64,000 nt of DNA, from the NCBI GenBank assembly GCA_032622095.1, contig CP136061.1, forward strand, positions 238,812,609 through 238,876,608. The letters are read 5' to 3'. The stretch is from Siphonodentalium dalli. Its lineage: Eukaryota > Mollusca > Scaphopoda > Gadilida > Siphonodentaliidae. Below, one piece after another: positions 1-12,193 of the stretch. Every line of letters starts with the position of its first letter. Position 1 is the stretch's first letter. A program made the position numbers and the translations under genes. A model generated the notes under the pieces. The model did not search any database. It worked only from the letters and a program-made list of their open reading frames with translations, and was not told where the DNA came from.

Positions 1-1072
1 TTTATTACGCTGCCGTTTGGTGGTTCATTCAACCTGTACTTTTAAACTTAACCTTTAAAAGTTAACAGTCACTTGTTGCAAAACAGTTGAGCTCAAATGA
101 CTGGTGTGTGATTTTTAACCTGAGTTCGAGGGATATACTATATGGCCTGTCCAATGTTGTATGTCAGCTATGCACATCCAGCCAGTTGGATTATCAATGC
201 AATATACTAGTTGTAAATGGATCATTGAGTTTTATATTACATGACTGACAGGCGGATATTTACGTAAGTCATCTCCTCGAAGATTTCACTGGAAGTTAGT
301 GGGTGATTTAAGTACTTGACTGACAAGGATAATTTTAACAATAGATCGAGTCCTGGAAGATATTTCTGGATGTTGAGTGAGTGTCACAGTATTCGCGAGG
401 AATAACTTGGAATACTGTTCAGTCGTGGCATGCTTCCCGGACCTGTTCACTCAAAAACTGATTATCATATACTGGGTACTTTTGCAGGTGCATGATTTTT
501 AAGACCTGTGCCTTGGTGATTAATAGTATGTAACTGACTGTTAAAATCATATAACCACTTGTTGTAATGGCACGGATATACCCAGATATATACTGAACAA
601 GGCTGAACAAGGACGCTAGAAAAGGTTTAAAATTGTGCTCTATATTAGTTATAGCAATATCAAAGACGGACTAGATCCACCGTGCCAGCTTAGCTTTTTA
701 TGGAGTCTGTGGTTTTGCTTGATAAAAGAAACCTCTATTTATCGAACATTTAGCTGCTGTTTGATGCTTTCACAGTTAATAGACGTTATACTGCCTTTTT
801 TATAAAGAATCTTTTGGTGGACATTTTGATCCTGAGAGTTTGTGGAAAAAAGACTGTTCATCAAGTTGTTTGTCCTGGAAAGTTAAGCATCGTTTGAATA
901 TTTTTCTCGGATCTCACATCGTAATTTGCATGTATTCAGAAATAAGAAATTCCTTTCATAATGCACATTCCTGGCTAGGAGGACAGATTTTATGGATATT
1001 TATTCAGCTAAAAAATGTACTGGAATACACAAAAATAGCTAAAGTTATCGGAACTTGATGCAAATTATCGTA
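1..1072. other. Upstream single-copy-looking sequence
   Basis: AT-rich sequence without a recognisable MITE, tandem array or convincing coding frame. If the exon ending at 1399 is a first coding exon, this stretch would hold its 5' UTR and promoter, but I see no decisive TATA/initiator arrangement. A TAA at 1040-1042 closes the exon's reading frame just upstream. Short open frames here have no family signature. Confidence 0.4.
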
Positions 1073-1399
1073 ATGGATGTTTACAGAGGAAGTCCGCCAC
1101 TCCAGAGAATTCTGGGTCTTGAGCGATTTCTTGGGACACCAATTGCTGCTCAACTTCCTGATTATTATGTCGGAGTTGCTAAACATCCCGACCTCTATAA
1201 CGGAGGAGGTTCACGACCAGTTGGTATTCTTGCAGAAAGCCATAACTTTGAGAAGGACCACCAGTATAACCTTTATTTCGGTAACACTGGGTGCGAGGAG
1301 GTCGGCACTCAATTTGACATTGAGGATGTTATTTGTGATCAGGCAGAAAGTGTCGACACGGATGACACAGGTATAAACAGCATTGGGGATATGAACGAG
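1073..1399 (+). CDS. Candidate upstream coding exon, possibly of PDE3 (N-terminal part)
   Basis: The frame from the ATG at 1073 encodes MDVYRGSPPLQR and runs to the acidic stretch QAESVDTDDTG. It ends at GAG followed by GTAAGA, a strong splice donor, after 109 codons, phase 0. The other two frames close before the donor. The ATG at 1073 has G at -3 and G at +4; an ATG at 1058 is also in frame, and a TAA lies at 1040-1042. Alternatively TTTACAG at 1080-1086 could be a weak acceptor, making this an internal exon from 1087. Phase and strand match the PDE3 exon at 43130, which is why I connect them. I do not recognise the residues as a conserved PDE3 segment and see no membrane helix, although vertebrate PDE3 N-termini carry hydrophobic membrane segments. 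It may be a divergent regulatory segment or belong to another gene. Confidence 0.5.
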
Positions 1400-1454
1400 G
1401 TAAGAATGTTTCTATTTGGAACTTAAATTTCAACAGAAAGCTATAAAATACATA

Positions 1455-1614
1455 CAGTATAGTGCCCTAAATAATCGACTCCTTAACCACAGCAGAATTA
1501 TCGGTAATTATGTGAGCTTTCCGATGAATGGCAACAAGCCATATTTCCGACTAAATCCTGAAAAGTTACCCATAATTCTGCTGTGGTTAAGGAGTCGATT
1601 ATTTAGGGATTATT
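1455..1614. mobile_element. Family A foldback MITE, left arm truncated
   Basis: The right arm is full length (from GCTTTCCGATGAATGGCAAC to GGTTAAGGAGTCGATTATTT). The left arm stops after CAGCAGAATTATCGGTAATT. The right terminus is degraded to GGGATTATTATTACC. Starts after TA at 1453-1454. Confidence 0.8.
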
Positions 1615-1820
1615 ATTACCTACTAGTTTTCTCTCTTGGTCATGCATTGATAGGCTGAATGCTCCCAGAAGTTAAGTTATGCCCTATTGAAATACATGTA
1701 TATGTGTACTAGCTGAAACAGGCTGGCCTTTATTCAGTGCGCTTTGCCCAAATTTTGATGTTAGACGGAGCCATTATTCTGCGGCGGCTGCTTTGTGTGC
1801 TTCACGCACATTTTAATCAT

Positions 1821-2065
1821 TTAACCCTTTGAGTGCCAGGGGCCGATATTATCGGCCCTAAACCTACACAATAAGTCTGTTAAAGAATATAATAAAATAT
1901 ATTAAAATTGTAAAAAATTGTAAAAAAAAACAAAAAAAGGGTTAAGCCAATGCATTCTCTTATATATGCGAGGCGACCTATGGTCGACTCGCATATATAA
2001 GAGAATGCATTGGCACAGGGTATATGGGTTGATACAAAAATCGGACCTGGCACTCAAAGGGTTAA
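1821..2065. mobile_element. Family D1: TTAA-flanked piggyBac-like MITE with one hairpin cassette
   Basis: Flanked by TTAA at both ends. The termini are TTAACCCTTTGAGTGCCAGG and its inverse CCTGGCACTCAAAGGGTTAA. The TTAA target and CCCTTT start are typical of piggyBac-type non-autonomous elements. It contains the 69-bp H hairpin (1946-2014) and the palindrome GGGCCGATATTATCGGCCC. No coding capacity. Confidence 0.85.
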
Positions 2066-3373
2066 AGGTGGATTATCTCTTCGTAAACATGTATTATATT
2101 GTTACCGGGGTATAAGATATTAGATTTGAATCGAATATTCCTGTCCGGAAATGCATCTATCGATTAATATTAATTTTATTTCGAATATTTTCTGGTCTAA
2201 AAAGGTGTGTTTGTTCAGCTAACGAACAATAGTGGTTACCGTTAACAGAGACCAGAAATTTTATGTAACAATTTTGTCACAAATAAACGTTCATTATACT
2301 TATTAGCGCTTATATCTGTGGAACAAAACAATATGAACAACCAATCTGTGACATTTGACTTTCGTTGCATAGCCGTAGGAACAGCCCAGTGCTCTATATC
2401 GCAATATGGTATCATCCGAATGGTCTGTTCTAAAAATAGTAACATGAACGGTCCCGATTTAATTATCGAAATAAAATCAATATTAATTGATAGAAGCTTT
2501 TCCGGACAGGGGTCTTCAGTTCATATCTACTATTTTATACCCACGCAACTATTTAAAATTTGTTATTTAAAGAGATAATCCATCTTAAAAGACATATTAT
2601 GGACTTGCTCGGGTACGAGAAAAACTGATGAGTTAGTATTCAGGCACTATATGCCAATTGGAGGAATGTAGCATTCTACTAACATCGCCAAACATTTCAA
2701 GCAAATCAATGGTACCACTCCATAGAAAACATTGTCAGAAGTATGCTAAAGTGTAAATATTTACATCTCGATTTGGGACACAACTATCGGCAATAAACTA
2801 ACGAAAACAATTTCGTCATCAAGAGTCACTGTATTTAATTAATATGTAAGAATGACGATGTGTGTTGTCAATTTGGATATAATATTTGTAAAAATAACTA
2901 CTTTTAGCAAGATTATTCTCCATTGATATCTGATCACCCTACCGGAATGTTTCACATCACTTTAAATATTTTGATTTTAAAAAAAAAATGGAAATTTAAA
3001 AAAAAAAAAATGGAAATTTAAAAAAAAAAAAATAATTTAAATAATAAATTTGAAAAACTAATGCCAGTATAACCTTTGCCAGGGTACCACACCAAATTTG
3101 GTGGAAATAGGTCCAGGGGTCTGGGAGAAAAAAACCGAGACAGACACATCAGGCCTACTCTCCACCAATGAAGAGGAATCCTTTTGCACTTGTATTATCT
3201 GTTCTTCTGGATGTCGTCATCTTATATATCCTGAACATCCCTCCAATAGATCATTCCAATGTGTGCTTTTATAACCAATGGGATAATCCATTTACCAAAG
3301 AAGGAGTTAAGGCAGATCTGCTTGATTCTGTCACAAAGAGGGGTTAAGAATGTTGTATGGTAACATATAGCAT
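2066..3373. other. Intronic sequence without an assignable gene
   Basis: AT-rich; A-tracts with GGAAATTTAAAA-type repetition at 2970-3050. An 86-codon open frame at 2318-2578 has no recognisable family. At 3222-3370 there is a degraded fragment resembling the 3' part of family F (CCTCCAATAGATCATTCCAA). Confidence 0.5.
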
Positions 3374-3628
3374 GTAACCCCTTCTCTACTAAATACTCAT
3401 TGATGAGTAGATCTATATCCCTTAGGAAATGTTCAGATAATAAGTTCAACAAACGACCATATTTGTTGAACTTATTATCTGAACATTTCCCTCCAATAAA
3501 TAGGGCTCCTTCTGCAATTGTATTATCTGTCATCTGTTTATTTTTCTTGTCACCCCTCCAGATGAATAATAGACCACTTCAATGTGTTATTTTATAATGG
3601 GAGAATCCATTTATTTTAGAAAGGCTTA
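3374..3628. mobile_element. Family F foldback MITE (TTAA-type), near full length
   Basis: Starts TAACCCCTTCTCTACTAAAT and ends AGAAAGGCTTAA, degraded forms of the consensus termini TTAACCCTTTCTATACTAAA and GAAAGGGTTAA. The centre is a strong hairpin: GGAAATGTTCAGATAATAAG at 3425 pairs with CTTATTATCTGAACATTTCC ending at 3490. This is the parental structure whose first 57 bp make up the array at 30202. Confidence 0.75.
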
Positions 3629-3992
3629 AATAAGATTTAAATTCATTTCCTGATTTGTACCAGTATTATGCATTTCATATGTAAAAAAAAAACTTTAATG
3701 CATTGTACAAACCACAGGTAAAGGTTACTTGGTTGACTGAAATGTACTTCATTTTATCCATACAATGTGCCGTCTGCACATCCACCATTACTCATCCATT
3801 GTATATGTGTCTTATATTTATGAAAATTATGTAAATTATTCATATTAAAAACATGTCACATGCTCATGGCTTCATGCCTGCAAACTCAGTCTACCAGTTG
3901 GTGCCTTCAGTACTGACAAATGGTTTCAAATGTCATTTAGAATATTACAGCAATGTATTTATGGCATCTAGATTGGGGCAGGGGGCAAGCCT

Positions 3993-4062
3993 TAAAATAG
4001 TGTGTCTGTCATTTGCAGAATGAGGTCCCCAGAGGTTGAATTTCGTGACTCCTATCCCCAAG
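3993..4062. mobile_element. Family B MITE fragment (left end)
   Basis: AAGCCTTAAAATAGTGTGTC then TGTCATTTGCAGAATGAGGT, the left terminus and start of the first hairpin of family B. It breaks off after the first stem arm. Confidence 0.7.
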
Positions 4063-4184
4063 ATCCCCTTGTCACCTATATACTTGTAGATGTGTAAACA
4101 TATTAACTTCTTTTTTCTCACAAGGGTGACAAGGCAGACATGTAGTCTAGTGGTTTGTGTTATGTCATATAAATTTCCAATGCA

Positions 4185-4429
4185 CAGTAATGCTCTAAAT
4201 AATCCACTCCTTAACCACAGCAGAATTGTGGGTAACTTTTCAGGATTTAGTCGGAAATATGGCTTGTTGGCATTCATCGGAGAGCTCTCATTGAGAGCTT
4301 TCCGATGAATGGCAAAGCTCTCACTGAGAGCTTTCCGATGAATGGCAACAAGCCATATTTCCGACCAAATCCTGAAAAGTTACCCACAATTCTGCTGTGG
4401 TTAAGGAGTTGATTATTATGGCATTACTG
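4185..4429. mobile_element. Family A foldback MITE with duplicated centre
   Basis: Starts CAGTAATGCTCTAAATAATC and ends GGCATTACTG, then TA. The apex segment (GAGAGCTTTCCGATGAATGG) is duplicated in tandem at about 4291-4346, so this copy is longer than the roughly 212-bp norm. Confidence 0.85.
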
Positions 4430-4605
4430 TACTTAATTACCTAGAGCATCTCCACTCTGGCTATTACCTATTCAAAACTGTGGGAACTTTAAAACATTGA
4501 AAAAAATAACTCGTTAGTATATTTCTTTGTTAAAGGGACACAAAGCCTTGCAGTGGGTAAATGTGAATTATAAAAGTTTGTAAAACCATCATCACTAAGA
4601 GGAAA

Positions 4606-5041
4606 CAAGCCTGAGAATAAGGTGCAGAATGAGGTCCCCAGAGGGTGAATTTAGTGACACTATATGCTGCTTAGGCTTAAGCATCACTAAATACACCCTC
4701 TGTGAACCTCATTCTGCTGAGGCCTCAACTGCTATGGGAGACCTAGGATAAGATTGAAGTTCCCCAGTTGAAGTTGGTGATGTTCACCCATTAGTCACCT
4801 CAATTATCTTCTGCAAATTAGGGGATATATAGAAACTGAACAGAAGGGAAAAAGTAACTAAAAACAATGTTAATTTGAGAGTATAGATACTTCCCAGAAA
4901 ATGATGCCTAAGCAGAATGAGGTCCCCTGAGGGTGAATTTGGTGATGCTAGCCTGCTGTGCAGGTTAACATCACTAAATTCACTCTCTGCATGGGGACCT
5001 CATTCTGCTGCAAATTGACAGACACATTATTTTCTGGCTTG
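4606..5041. mobile_element. Family B, long form: two hairpins with about 200-bp spacer
   Basis: Starts CAAGCCTGAGAATAAGGTGC and ends with TTTTCTGGCTTG. The first hairpin (4623-4721) and second hairpin (about 4913-5011) are both built from GCAGAATGAGGTCCCC...GGGGACCTCATTCTGC arms. The spacer contains CCCCAGTTGAAGTTGGTGAT and recurs in other long copies. No target duplication is recognisable. Confidence 0.75.
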
Positions 5042-6042
5042 TATGGCATCTTTTTGGGGCAGGGGGTTGGGGGACAGGTACATGTAGTCACCCAATGAGT
5101 TATCCTTATCATGGCTAATGCCTACATAGAATCCAGTCTAACAGTTGGTCCCCTTTCATACTGAGAAATTGAGGATTCATTGCATTGTACAGATATATGT
5201 TATATCATGAAGAATGCCAGGGTGGGTGCAGACCAGTGATTTATACTTTTCAGACTTGCTACATGTCACATGCATGTGGCATCATGTCTGTATATTCTGT
5301 CTAAACGACTTCATTTTGTAATTCACAGGGATGTATTTGTGTTATCTAACTATGAGTGTGTACAAACCACAAAATAATTCTTTTCATATTTGCTACATGT
5401 CACATGCATGTGGTCTAATGCCTGTATATTCTGTCAATCAGTTGGGCATGCACCTTTCTTAATGAAAAATTGTTGTGGTTTGATTTTTAATGTACAGAGA
5501 TGTAGTATCATGGGGGAAGGGGTTGGTACAGACCGCTAATTTATACTTTTCATACCTGCTATATGTCACATGCATGTGAACTCATGCCTGATAATTCTGT
5601 CTACCAGTTTTGATAACCTTTCGTATTGATAAACAACTTAATTTGTAATTCACAGGGATGTGTTTATGGTATCTAACTAAGGGTGTGTACAAACCACAAA
5701 ATAATACTATTCATATTTACTACATGAAACCTTTCGTACTGATAAACAACTTCATTTGTAATTCAAATTACACATAGACTCATGCCTGTCTATTCTGTCT
5801 ACCAGTTGGACATCTTTCACAAGAAACATACGGCAACGCATTGGCATGATCATAATTTAATGTGCTAAACTGTTATAGCCCGGGATACTTGAAAGGATCG
5901 AAAATCATATTTATACATTTAATTTGAAAATATACAAAAGTCAGAATAGACCATTCCAATATACTATACCCTTCAGAAAGTGGGGTGTATTATGGATTGA
6001 CCTTGTTGATCTGTCTCTCTGTCAATCAATCTGCTGTCCGTA

Positions 6043-6240
6043 CAGTAATGCCCTAAATAATCGACTCCTTTACCACAGCAGAATTATGGGTAACTTTTCA
6101 GGATTTAGTCAGAAATATGGCTTGTTGCCATTCATCGGAAAGCTCTCAGAATTGTGGGTAACTTTTCAGGATTTAGTCGGAAATATGGCTAAATCCTGAA
6201 AAGTTACCCATAATTCTGTTGATTATTTAGAGCATTACTG
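6043..6240. mobile_element. Family A foldback MITE, rearranged apex
   Basis: TA then CAGTAATGCCCTAAATAATC; ends GAGCATTACTG. The right arm is partly replaced by a second copy of the left-arm segment GGGTAACTTTTCAGGATTTA. Confidence 0.8.
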
Positions 6241-6936
6241 TTCATCCATCCAGGCTTATATCTCAGCCATAGTTATTGGATCTGAATGAAATTTGGCATG
6301 GATGTTCGGCATCGGGAGTACTTCTATAAAGAGGGCCAATGAAGTTATTGCATTTCCCATCATAGAGTTATCCTTCTTTGCTTATCTGAAAATCTTGGCG
6401 TTTTTTCCCCATCTGGGTGTGGAGATTCACCGTCATGACTGCTTTCAAAAGAGTGCATTCTAGAGTTATCATTCTTGTTTATCTGAAAATCTTGACATTT
6501 TTTCCCAATCTGGGTGTGGATCGAGATTCATAGTCATGACTGCTTTCATTGAGTTATCCTTCTTTGTTTATCTGGAAATCTTTTTATTTATCCATTCGCA
6601 CATACATGTATATCTCAGACATGTGTTATCAGATCTGAAAGAATTTTGGTATGGAGGTTCATCACATGACTGCTTTCAAATGATGGGCAAATGATGTTAT
6701 TCACATTTTCCAGCATTCTATAGTTAATATCTGAAAATCTTGAATTTTTGTCCATCTGGGCAGATATCTCAGCCATGGGTTATCGGATCTGAATGAAATT
6801 TTTGTCGAGATTCGCCATCATTGAATTTTCCATTCTAGAGTTATCCTTGTTTGTTTGTTTTAAATTTGGGTTCCGTCCTGCCCATGTTTAAATTTAGCAC
6901 CATGGAGGTATATGCCAGCACCGGACATGCAACTTT
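6241..6936. repeat. Dispersed G-family repeat, internally repetitive
   Basis: Contains repeated phrases such as TATCTCAGCCATAGTTATTG, GATCTGAATGAAATTTGGCA and GAGTTATCCTTCTTTG, about 230 bp apart. It ends with a form of GGTATATGCCAGCACCGGAC. The same end (GCCAGCACTCG...GTGCAACTTCTTG) closes the copies near 9000, 35200 and 38640. Origin unclassified. Confidence 0.55.
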
Positions 6937-7532
6937 TCCCATATAGGGTAGCATATATAGTATTTAAATGCTATGTCCGGTATATTACCAGTCAAGAAGG
7001 CGCAATCATCTACCCATATTTTGCGAGTCATTGGGTTCAGTTTTCTGCACTTACATTACAAGTTACGTACTTGATTCATCCCTCCATTATGTGGCTGATT
7101 TTAACCACAATACGATAGGTGTAGTATGTCTGTTTCTCAGTTAATCACTTCATAAATTTCAGATTACCATATTTGAAGCCAGTTTATCTATTAGATATAT
7201 GATACCCATGCACCAAGTAGCAGCACGATTGACGATAAAAATTTACATATCTCCCCGTGGGTAAGACAGATCTGGGAAATGTACCTGTTATACCCTTATG
7301 ATTATAAAAGGATCAATTTTCTGTCATGTGATTTACTTGTTGGGTAACTTGGTGCTTGTGTTGGGCATTTTGAAATTTAAATGTCACATCGAATCCTATT
7401 AATTTTTTGGACTTGATTACCTATGAGGTGCGGTGATATATTCACTGTATATAAATTACTTATTGACTCAATGTTTACACCCTTGGGGTCGGTGTTTGAG
7501 TGAATTAGTAGCTTGTTAACATGAGTTAGGCC
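6937..7532. other. No recognisable feature
   Basis: Intronic DNA. Short open frames (6912-7118 and 7377-7559) carry no motif. I see no RNA gene or repeat boundary. Confidence 0.4.
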
Positions 7533-8054
7533 CAAGTCTGAAAATAGTGTGTCTGTCATTTGCAGAATGAAGTCCCTAGAGGGTGAGTTTAGTGATGCTA
7601 CAGTAACGCTCTAAGTAATCGACTTCTTAACCACAGCAGAATTATGGGTAACTTTTCAGAATTTAGTCGGAAATATGGCTTGTTGCATTACTGTACCCCA
7701 CACAGTGGGCTAGCATCACCAAATTTACCCTCTGTGGACCTCATTCTGCTTAAGCCTCATCTTCTGGGAAGTATCTATAGTCACAAATTAAAGAATGTGT
7801 TTTATTTTAGTTACTTTTGCCTTTTGTTCAGTTTCTATAGTCCCTGATTTGAAGAAGATAAAATACATAATTAAGGTTACATCACCAACATCACCTAGTT
7901 CTCCCATAGCAGTTGAGACATAAGCAGAATGAGGTCCCCAGAGGGTGAATTTGGTGATGCAAGCCCGCCATGCAGGAGAGCGTTACTAAATTCACCATCT
8001 GGGGACCTCATTCTGCCAATGACAGACACAATTATTTTTAATATTTCAAGGCTG
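7533..8054. mobile_element. Family B, long form, interrupted by a family A half-element
   Basis: The first hairpin is split at its loop (GTGATGCTA) by an insertion at 7601-7693. The arms resume with CCCCACACAGTGGGCTAGCA. The spacer is followed by the second hairpin (about 7923-8017) and a degraded TTTCAAGGCTGG end. Confidence 0.75.
7601..7693. mobile_element. Family A half-element (93 bp) nested in family B
   Basis: TA (7599-7600) precedes CAGTAACGCTCTAAGTAATC. The element contains only the left arm up to GGCTTGTT, then terminal GCATTACTG and TA (7694-7695). Reading across the excised element reconstitutes the family B loop, so TA is the duplicated target. Confidence 0.85.
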
Positions 8055-9284
8055 GACACTATTATCCAACCTGATCATTAAGATCTGTGTCCATTGATGA
8101 CATAATGCCTCCTAGCTATTTACTTTCTGCAAAGAAGAAGTGTTGATCAAAATGCTTATTGGCGCCATGAACACCCATTTGAAATTGAGACCTTAGGGTT
8201 TGAAACTATAAAAACCAACCAAATTGGAAGCAGAAATTGTGGTTAACCAAAGTTCATCTTAGTCTGTTATTACTATGTTTGAAGAAAAGTGATTATTTAC
8301 ACTTGCGTTAGGTAGATATTTATTGTATATTATATTGGTCTTCTTTGACTGATTGATCTTTATTAAAAACTACGTGTGGTACATAATTGTTGGCAATATA
8401 TCGGCATCAAAGATGCAGTATATATTTGCTCAACATCTCAACAGAATGTAAACGTTTCATAAACATCAGACATGGCACATTGCATTAACTCTCGATGAGA
8501 ATTGGGGCGTTTACTGGATTGAGTTTGTCCGTCCATACATCTGTCCATCCGGCTTGATTTATACTCAAACAAATACATGCATATGAACCAATTTCAATAA
8601 TTTTTGGTATAAAAGTTGCTTAATTGCCTCAGTACCTCAAATCGAGTGCAAACCAGGTTTGTCCCAATTTTTTTCCCTGAGTTATGGACCTTAGTTTGTC
8701 AATTTTTCATGCTTTTGTCCATTCGGCTTGACAACTAATATGAACTGATTTCATAAATTTTTGGTGTTTAAGTTGCTTGCCACACTTTCGAATTACTGTG
8801 AAATCAGGTTTATTCCTCAGTATATGTGGCCCTTTGTTTATCAATTTGTTTGAAATATTTGTCTTGTCGAGCTCTTCTGCTGATTTTGACCATTTATTTA
8901 AATGACTGATCTCACGGAGGAGAGAATAGCAGAGGACTGTCTCAGCTGATGTCATCAGCTGTACCGGTCCATGTTTGAATTTGCCCCAAGGCAGTATGCC
9001 AGCACTCGCAGTGCAACTTCTTGCAATAATTTTAAGTTCCATGCAGTAATAATAGCAGAAAGCGTAACTCGGATGGTCAATAATAAATGTTTGAGATCAC
9101 TTTAATTTCTTATGAAAAACTTGACAAATTGTTTGTTGGCAACTTATCATTTAGTCCATGAGCCAGGCTCCCCAAAAATTCTACCAAAAGTTTTCTCATA
9201 GCTCATAATCTGAAGATTGTCAGTGCTGGGGCACACTGGGGCAGTGTAGCTTAGTGTGAAATATGTGTGTTTCCATGGCAATGG
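8055..9284. repeat. Intronic DNA with a G-family repeat copy (about 8480-9040)
   Basis: At 8520-9040, phrases such as GTCCGTCCATACATCTGTCC, GAACCAATTTCAATAATTTT and AGTATGCCAGCACTCGCAGTG identify the dispersed G repeat. A 111-codon minus-strand open frame over 8707-9042 lies inside this repeat and is not taken as a gene. The remainder shows nothing assignable. Confidence 0.5.
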
Positions 9285-9487
9285 AGGGTGTTTTTGGCCG
9301 GAAAAAAAGTATTCCTATAATGGTCTATATATACCGAGAAAGTTTAATGCAGTAACTCTATCTTGGCATTGCTATGGGGTGCTACCCTTGGTGGGCTTTC
9401 ATTTGACACTTGAGATTTCACCTCTAGAGGTGAATGTTATATACAAAGGTCAAGGTCATTGACCAAAATGTTAGCTTTTTTCATGTA

Positions 9488-9723
9488 TGCCCTATCACTA
9501 ACTCGTGGCCATTTTGGATCCACCAGATCCGGTTCTGTGGTTTCATAGATTCATCCAGCCCCTAGCTGTTCTGTGGTTTTGGAGCTACAGGTCAAAGTTT
9601 TGGAGTTGCATTTCCATATATGGAGCTTTTGAATTATTCATGACTTCCATATATGGAAAGTTAAGTAAAACAATGGAACCGGACCTGGTGGATCCAAAAT
9701 GGCCACAAGTTAGTGATAGGGCA
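9488..9723. mobile_element. K: 236-bp TA-flanked TIR element
   Basis: TA (9486-9487) then TGCCCTATCACTAACTCGTG. It ends with the inverse CAAGTTAGTGATAGGGCA then TA (9724-9725). TIRs are about 50 bp and include GGCCATTTTGGATCCACCAG. J copy 2 reads straight across the site, which confirms the insertion boundaries. Confidence 0.85.
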
Positions 9724-9950
9724 TATTGGGTCATACATTTTCTACCCATGCACTGCATGAGTTTATATATCAGTTTTGAATACGTTATCTATACTCGTAA
9801 AAAAAATCTAAAGCATGTAGGCGACACGGAGAATTGTGTTATTGTTGCAACCGACAATGCAGTCATGAGATAGGCCTCTAAACATTGTGGCCATTTTAAA
9901 AAATGGGTCAAAATCAGTTATTTCCCAAGATATCCTGCTTTTGTGCATAT

Positions 9951-11668
9951 TATAGAGTTATTTACTTATCTGGGGTCCTTTAAGGGTTGAATTGTGAATT
10001 TATTGACTAAAGCATGAAAGTTATTCAAATATATGTTGGTTAGTTATTGGGAAAACTTTTTGGAGGGGGTGCCCATGTGGGGTCCAATGTCGTTATAAAC
10101 TCAGGTTTCCATGACAACGGCACCATATATTTGAAGAAAATTTTTAAAAGGCTGCTGTTAACGAACCTTGTCACGTGTTTGAAGAAATTATGTTAACTTA
10201 TATTTAACTCATTACTGGTCAATCAAACAGACTGGGCCACTAAGATATATAGGGTCATTTCAATTGCCAAGGTCAAGGCCATTGGGGAAAAATGACATGT
10301 TGGTAAATTTTTTGTTTTGTTAATCATCTCATAGTCCGCTACCCCCTAGTGCGTTAGTCATGAAAGTCAATCCCGTCACAATGCACAAAAATTAGGACCC
10401 AATCATCATGTTCATTTTGGTATATGGCACATTTTAATCACATTTTAAAGGCCCACTTAATTTTTGAGTCGCCGATTATTTTTTTTATAGTGACTCGATA
10501 TACGGTTTTAATGCCATCATAAAATATGATTAAAATACTATAATTCATCACTATTTGAAACATCGGTGTCTCAGAAGATGCCCACAGAGAAATAGAAAAC
10601 TGCTGAAATCATAGAATGACTCCCCCCCCCCTTTGCCTCCCAGAATGCAACAGAATTCAAACCTTTTCAATGGCAGGGGAAGAACTATATCTTTAATATA
10701 TAGAGTTATTCCCCCTGCATTTTTTGCTGATGACCACTTTTTTGACCCACCCACCCCCGACCCCAATTTTTTTTCCATTTCATACAGTGATTAGAACAAG
10801 GTAATATTTGGTCTATTTTTATAAATTTTCTCATATTCCACTACTTCTAGTAGGTTAGTCATAAAAGCAATCCCCATCATAATGCATAACAGGTATTCAT
10901 TTCCAATCAATTTGTCAAGTTTGAACTATAATATTACCATGGGTTGGTCGTCCCTCCATGCGTCAGTGTTTTCGTCAACAAATTCCTTTAGCAAACCCAA
11001 CAAGTCACATCTCTCATCCGGGCATCACCATACTTCATATGGATATTCGAGGTGACATCCGGCCAGATGGGAGTTATCAATATTTTTTGAATTATTTTAA
11101 AAACATGGCCGTCAGAAGCCATCTTGGATTTTACTCTTTGTATGACTAAATTCTTTTGGCACACCCTACTGACGACACCCTACTTGTCCGATCGTCACTA
11201 AACTTCACATGGATCTTCGGGATGATCGACCACAAGCCATTTTGGATTTTACTCTTTGCCTGACTAAATCCTTTAGCACACCCTACAGTCCTCTTCCCTC
11301 ATCCGATCATCATAAAACTTTATATTTATCTTGATGTTGATCTACCAGATGGGTGCTATCAAATATTTTTGAATTTCATTGGAAAAAATGGCTGCCAGTG
11401 GCCATATTGGATTTTACTTTACATACATATATCTCTTAATATTGATATCTAGTACTTAGACATTTCAACTTTCCACATTCCTAATCGTTCCATTGACTGT
11501 AACACATGTAATTATCCCTTCTACAAGTTCAGCTGCAGTGTCATTTTGACACTTTCATTAATTTTTTCTTCAAATATTTGATGCCGTTGCCATGGAAACC
11601 TGATTTTATCACGCCACGATTCAACCCTTAAGAGATCCCACTATAAGTATCTAACTCTATACTATACA
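9951..11668. mobile_element. L: about 1.7-kb TIR element in J copy 1
   Basis: The left end TATAGAGTTATTTACTTATC with TTTAAGGGTTGAATTGTG inverts at the right end (CGATTCAACCCTTAAGAGAT to AACTCTATA). The inverted match continues inward: AGGTTTCCATGACAACGGCA near 10106 against TGCCGTTGCCATGGAAACCT near 11581. Absent from J copy 2. Interior: a roughly 125-bp degenerate tandem repeat at 10960-11420 (GCCATCTTGGATTTTACTCT-type units), a poly-C run near 10621, and no coding region. Confidence 0.65.
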
Positions 11669-11793
11669 CTAGTCCAGGCGCTTGGTGTCAGAATTGCACA
11701 ACTTATGATAAAAGCATGAAACTTGGCACATATATGTTCCTTGTACCACACTGATCATTTTCAGATATAGACCCCATCGGGATGGGACTCTCC

Positions 11794-12193
11794 TTAACCC
11801 TTTACCCAACAGAAGGGCCCTGTGCCAATGCATTCTCTTACATATGCGAGTCGGCCATAGGTCGCCTCGCATATATAAGAGAATGCATTGGCTTAACACA
11901 TTAAAAATTATAAAATTGTTAAAGAATGTAAGAAAAAATGGTAAAAAGTGTTAAAAAAAGATTTTTTTTAGGCCAATGCATTCTCTTATATATGCGAGGC
12001 GACCTATGGTCGACTCGCATATATAAGAGAATGCATTGGCACAGGGCATAACTGTAACCATCACAATGTGGTCAATGAGCCGGTTCCAATGATATCCATA
12101 TTTGTATGGTTTTATTGAGACAGACCCAAGATAATTTAGGCTGTTGCAGCTTTATTTGGCCGTTTTTGGCCAGTTTGTTGGGTAAAGGGTTAA
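11794..12193. mobile_element. Family C1: TTAA-flanked MITE with two hairpin cassettes
   Basis: TTAA at both ends. TIRs are CCCTTTACCCAACA and TGTTGGGTAAAGGG. The two 69-bp H hairpins (11824-11892 and 11972-12040) are reverse complements of one another, separated by an A/T-rich spacer. A 3' arm contains CAATGTGGTCAATGAGCCGG. Piggybac-like non-autonomous element without coding capacity. Confidence 0.9.

Larger units (their letters stand above)
3640..5830. repeat. Degenerate tandem repeat domain, unit roughly 130-170 bp
   Basis: The motif CTACATGTCACATGCATGTG followed by TCATGCCTGTATATTCTGTC and then CCAGTTGG recurs at about 3855, 5260, 5390, 5560 and 5770. It is separated by diverged spacer containing GTACAAACCACAAAATAAT. 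MITEs at 3990-5041 interrupt it. Nothing coding. Confidence 0.6.

Noticed and set aside
1077-1376. Alternative frame over the upstream exon
   Set aside because: It closes before the GTAAGA donor, and its residues look less coding-like than the frame chosen.
1946-2014. TATATA in the H hairpins as promoters
   Set aside because: The motif is part of a repeated palindromic stem in about 21 copies with no associated transcript start evidence.
8707-9042. 111-codon minus-strand frame
   Set aside because: It lies within the dispersed G repeat, other copies of which do not keep the frame.
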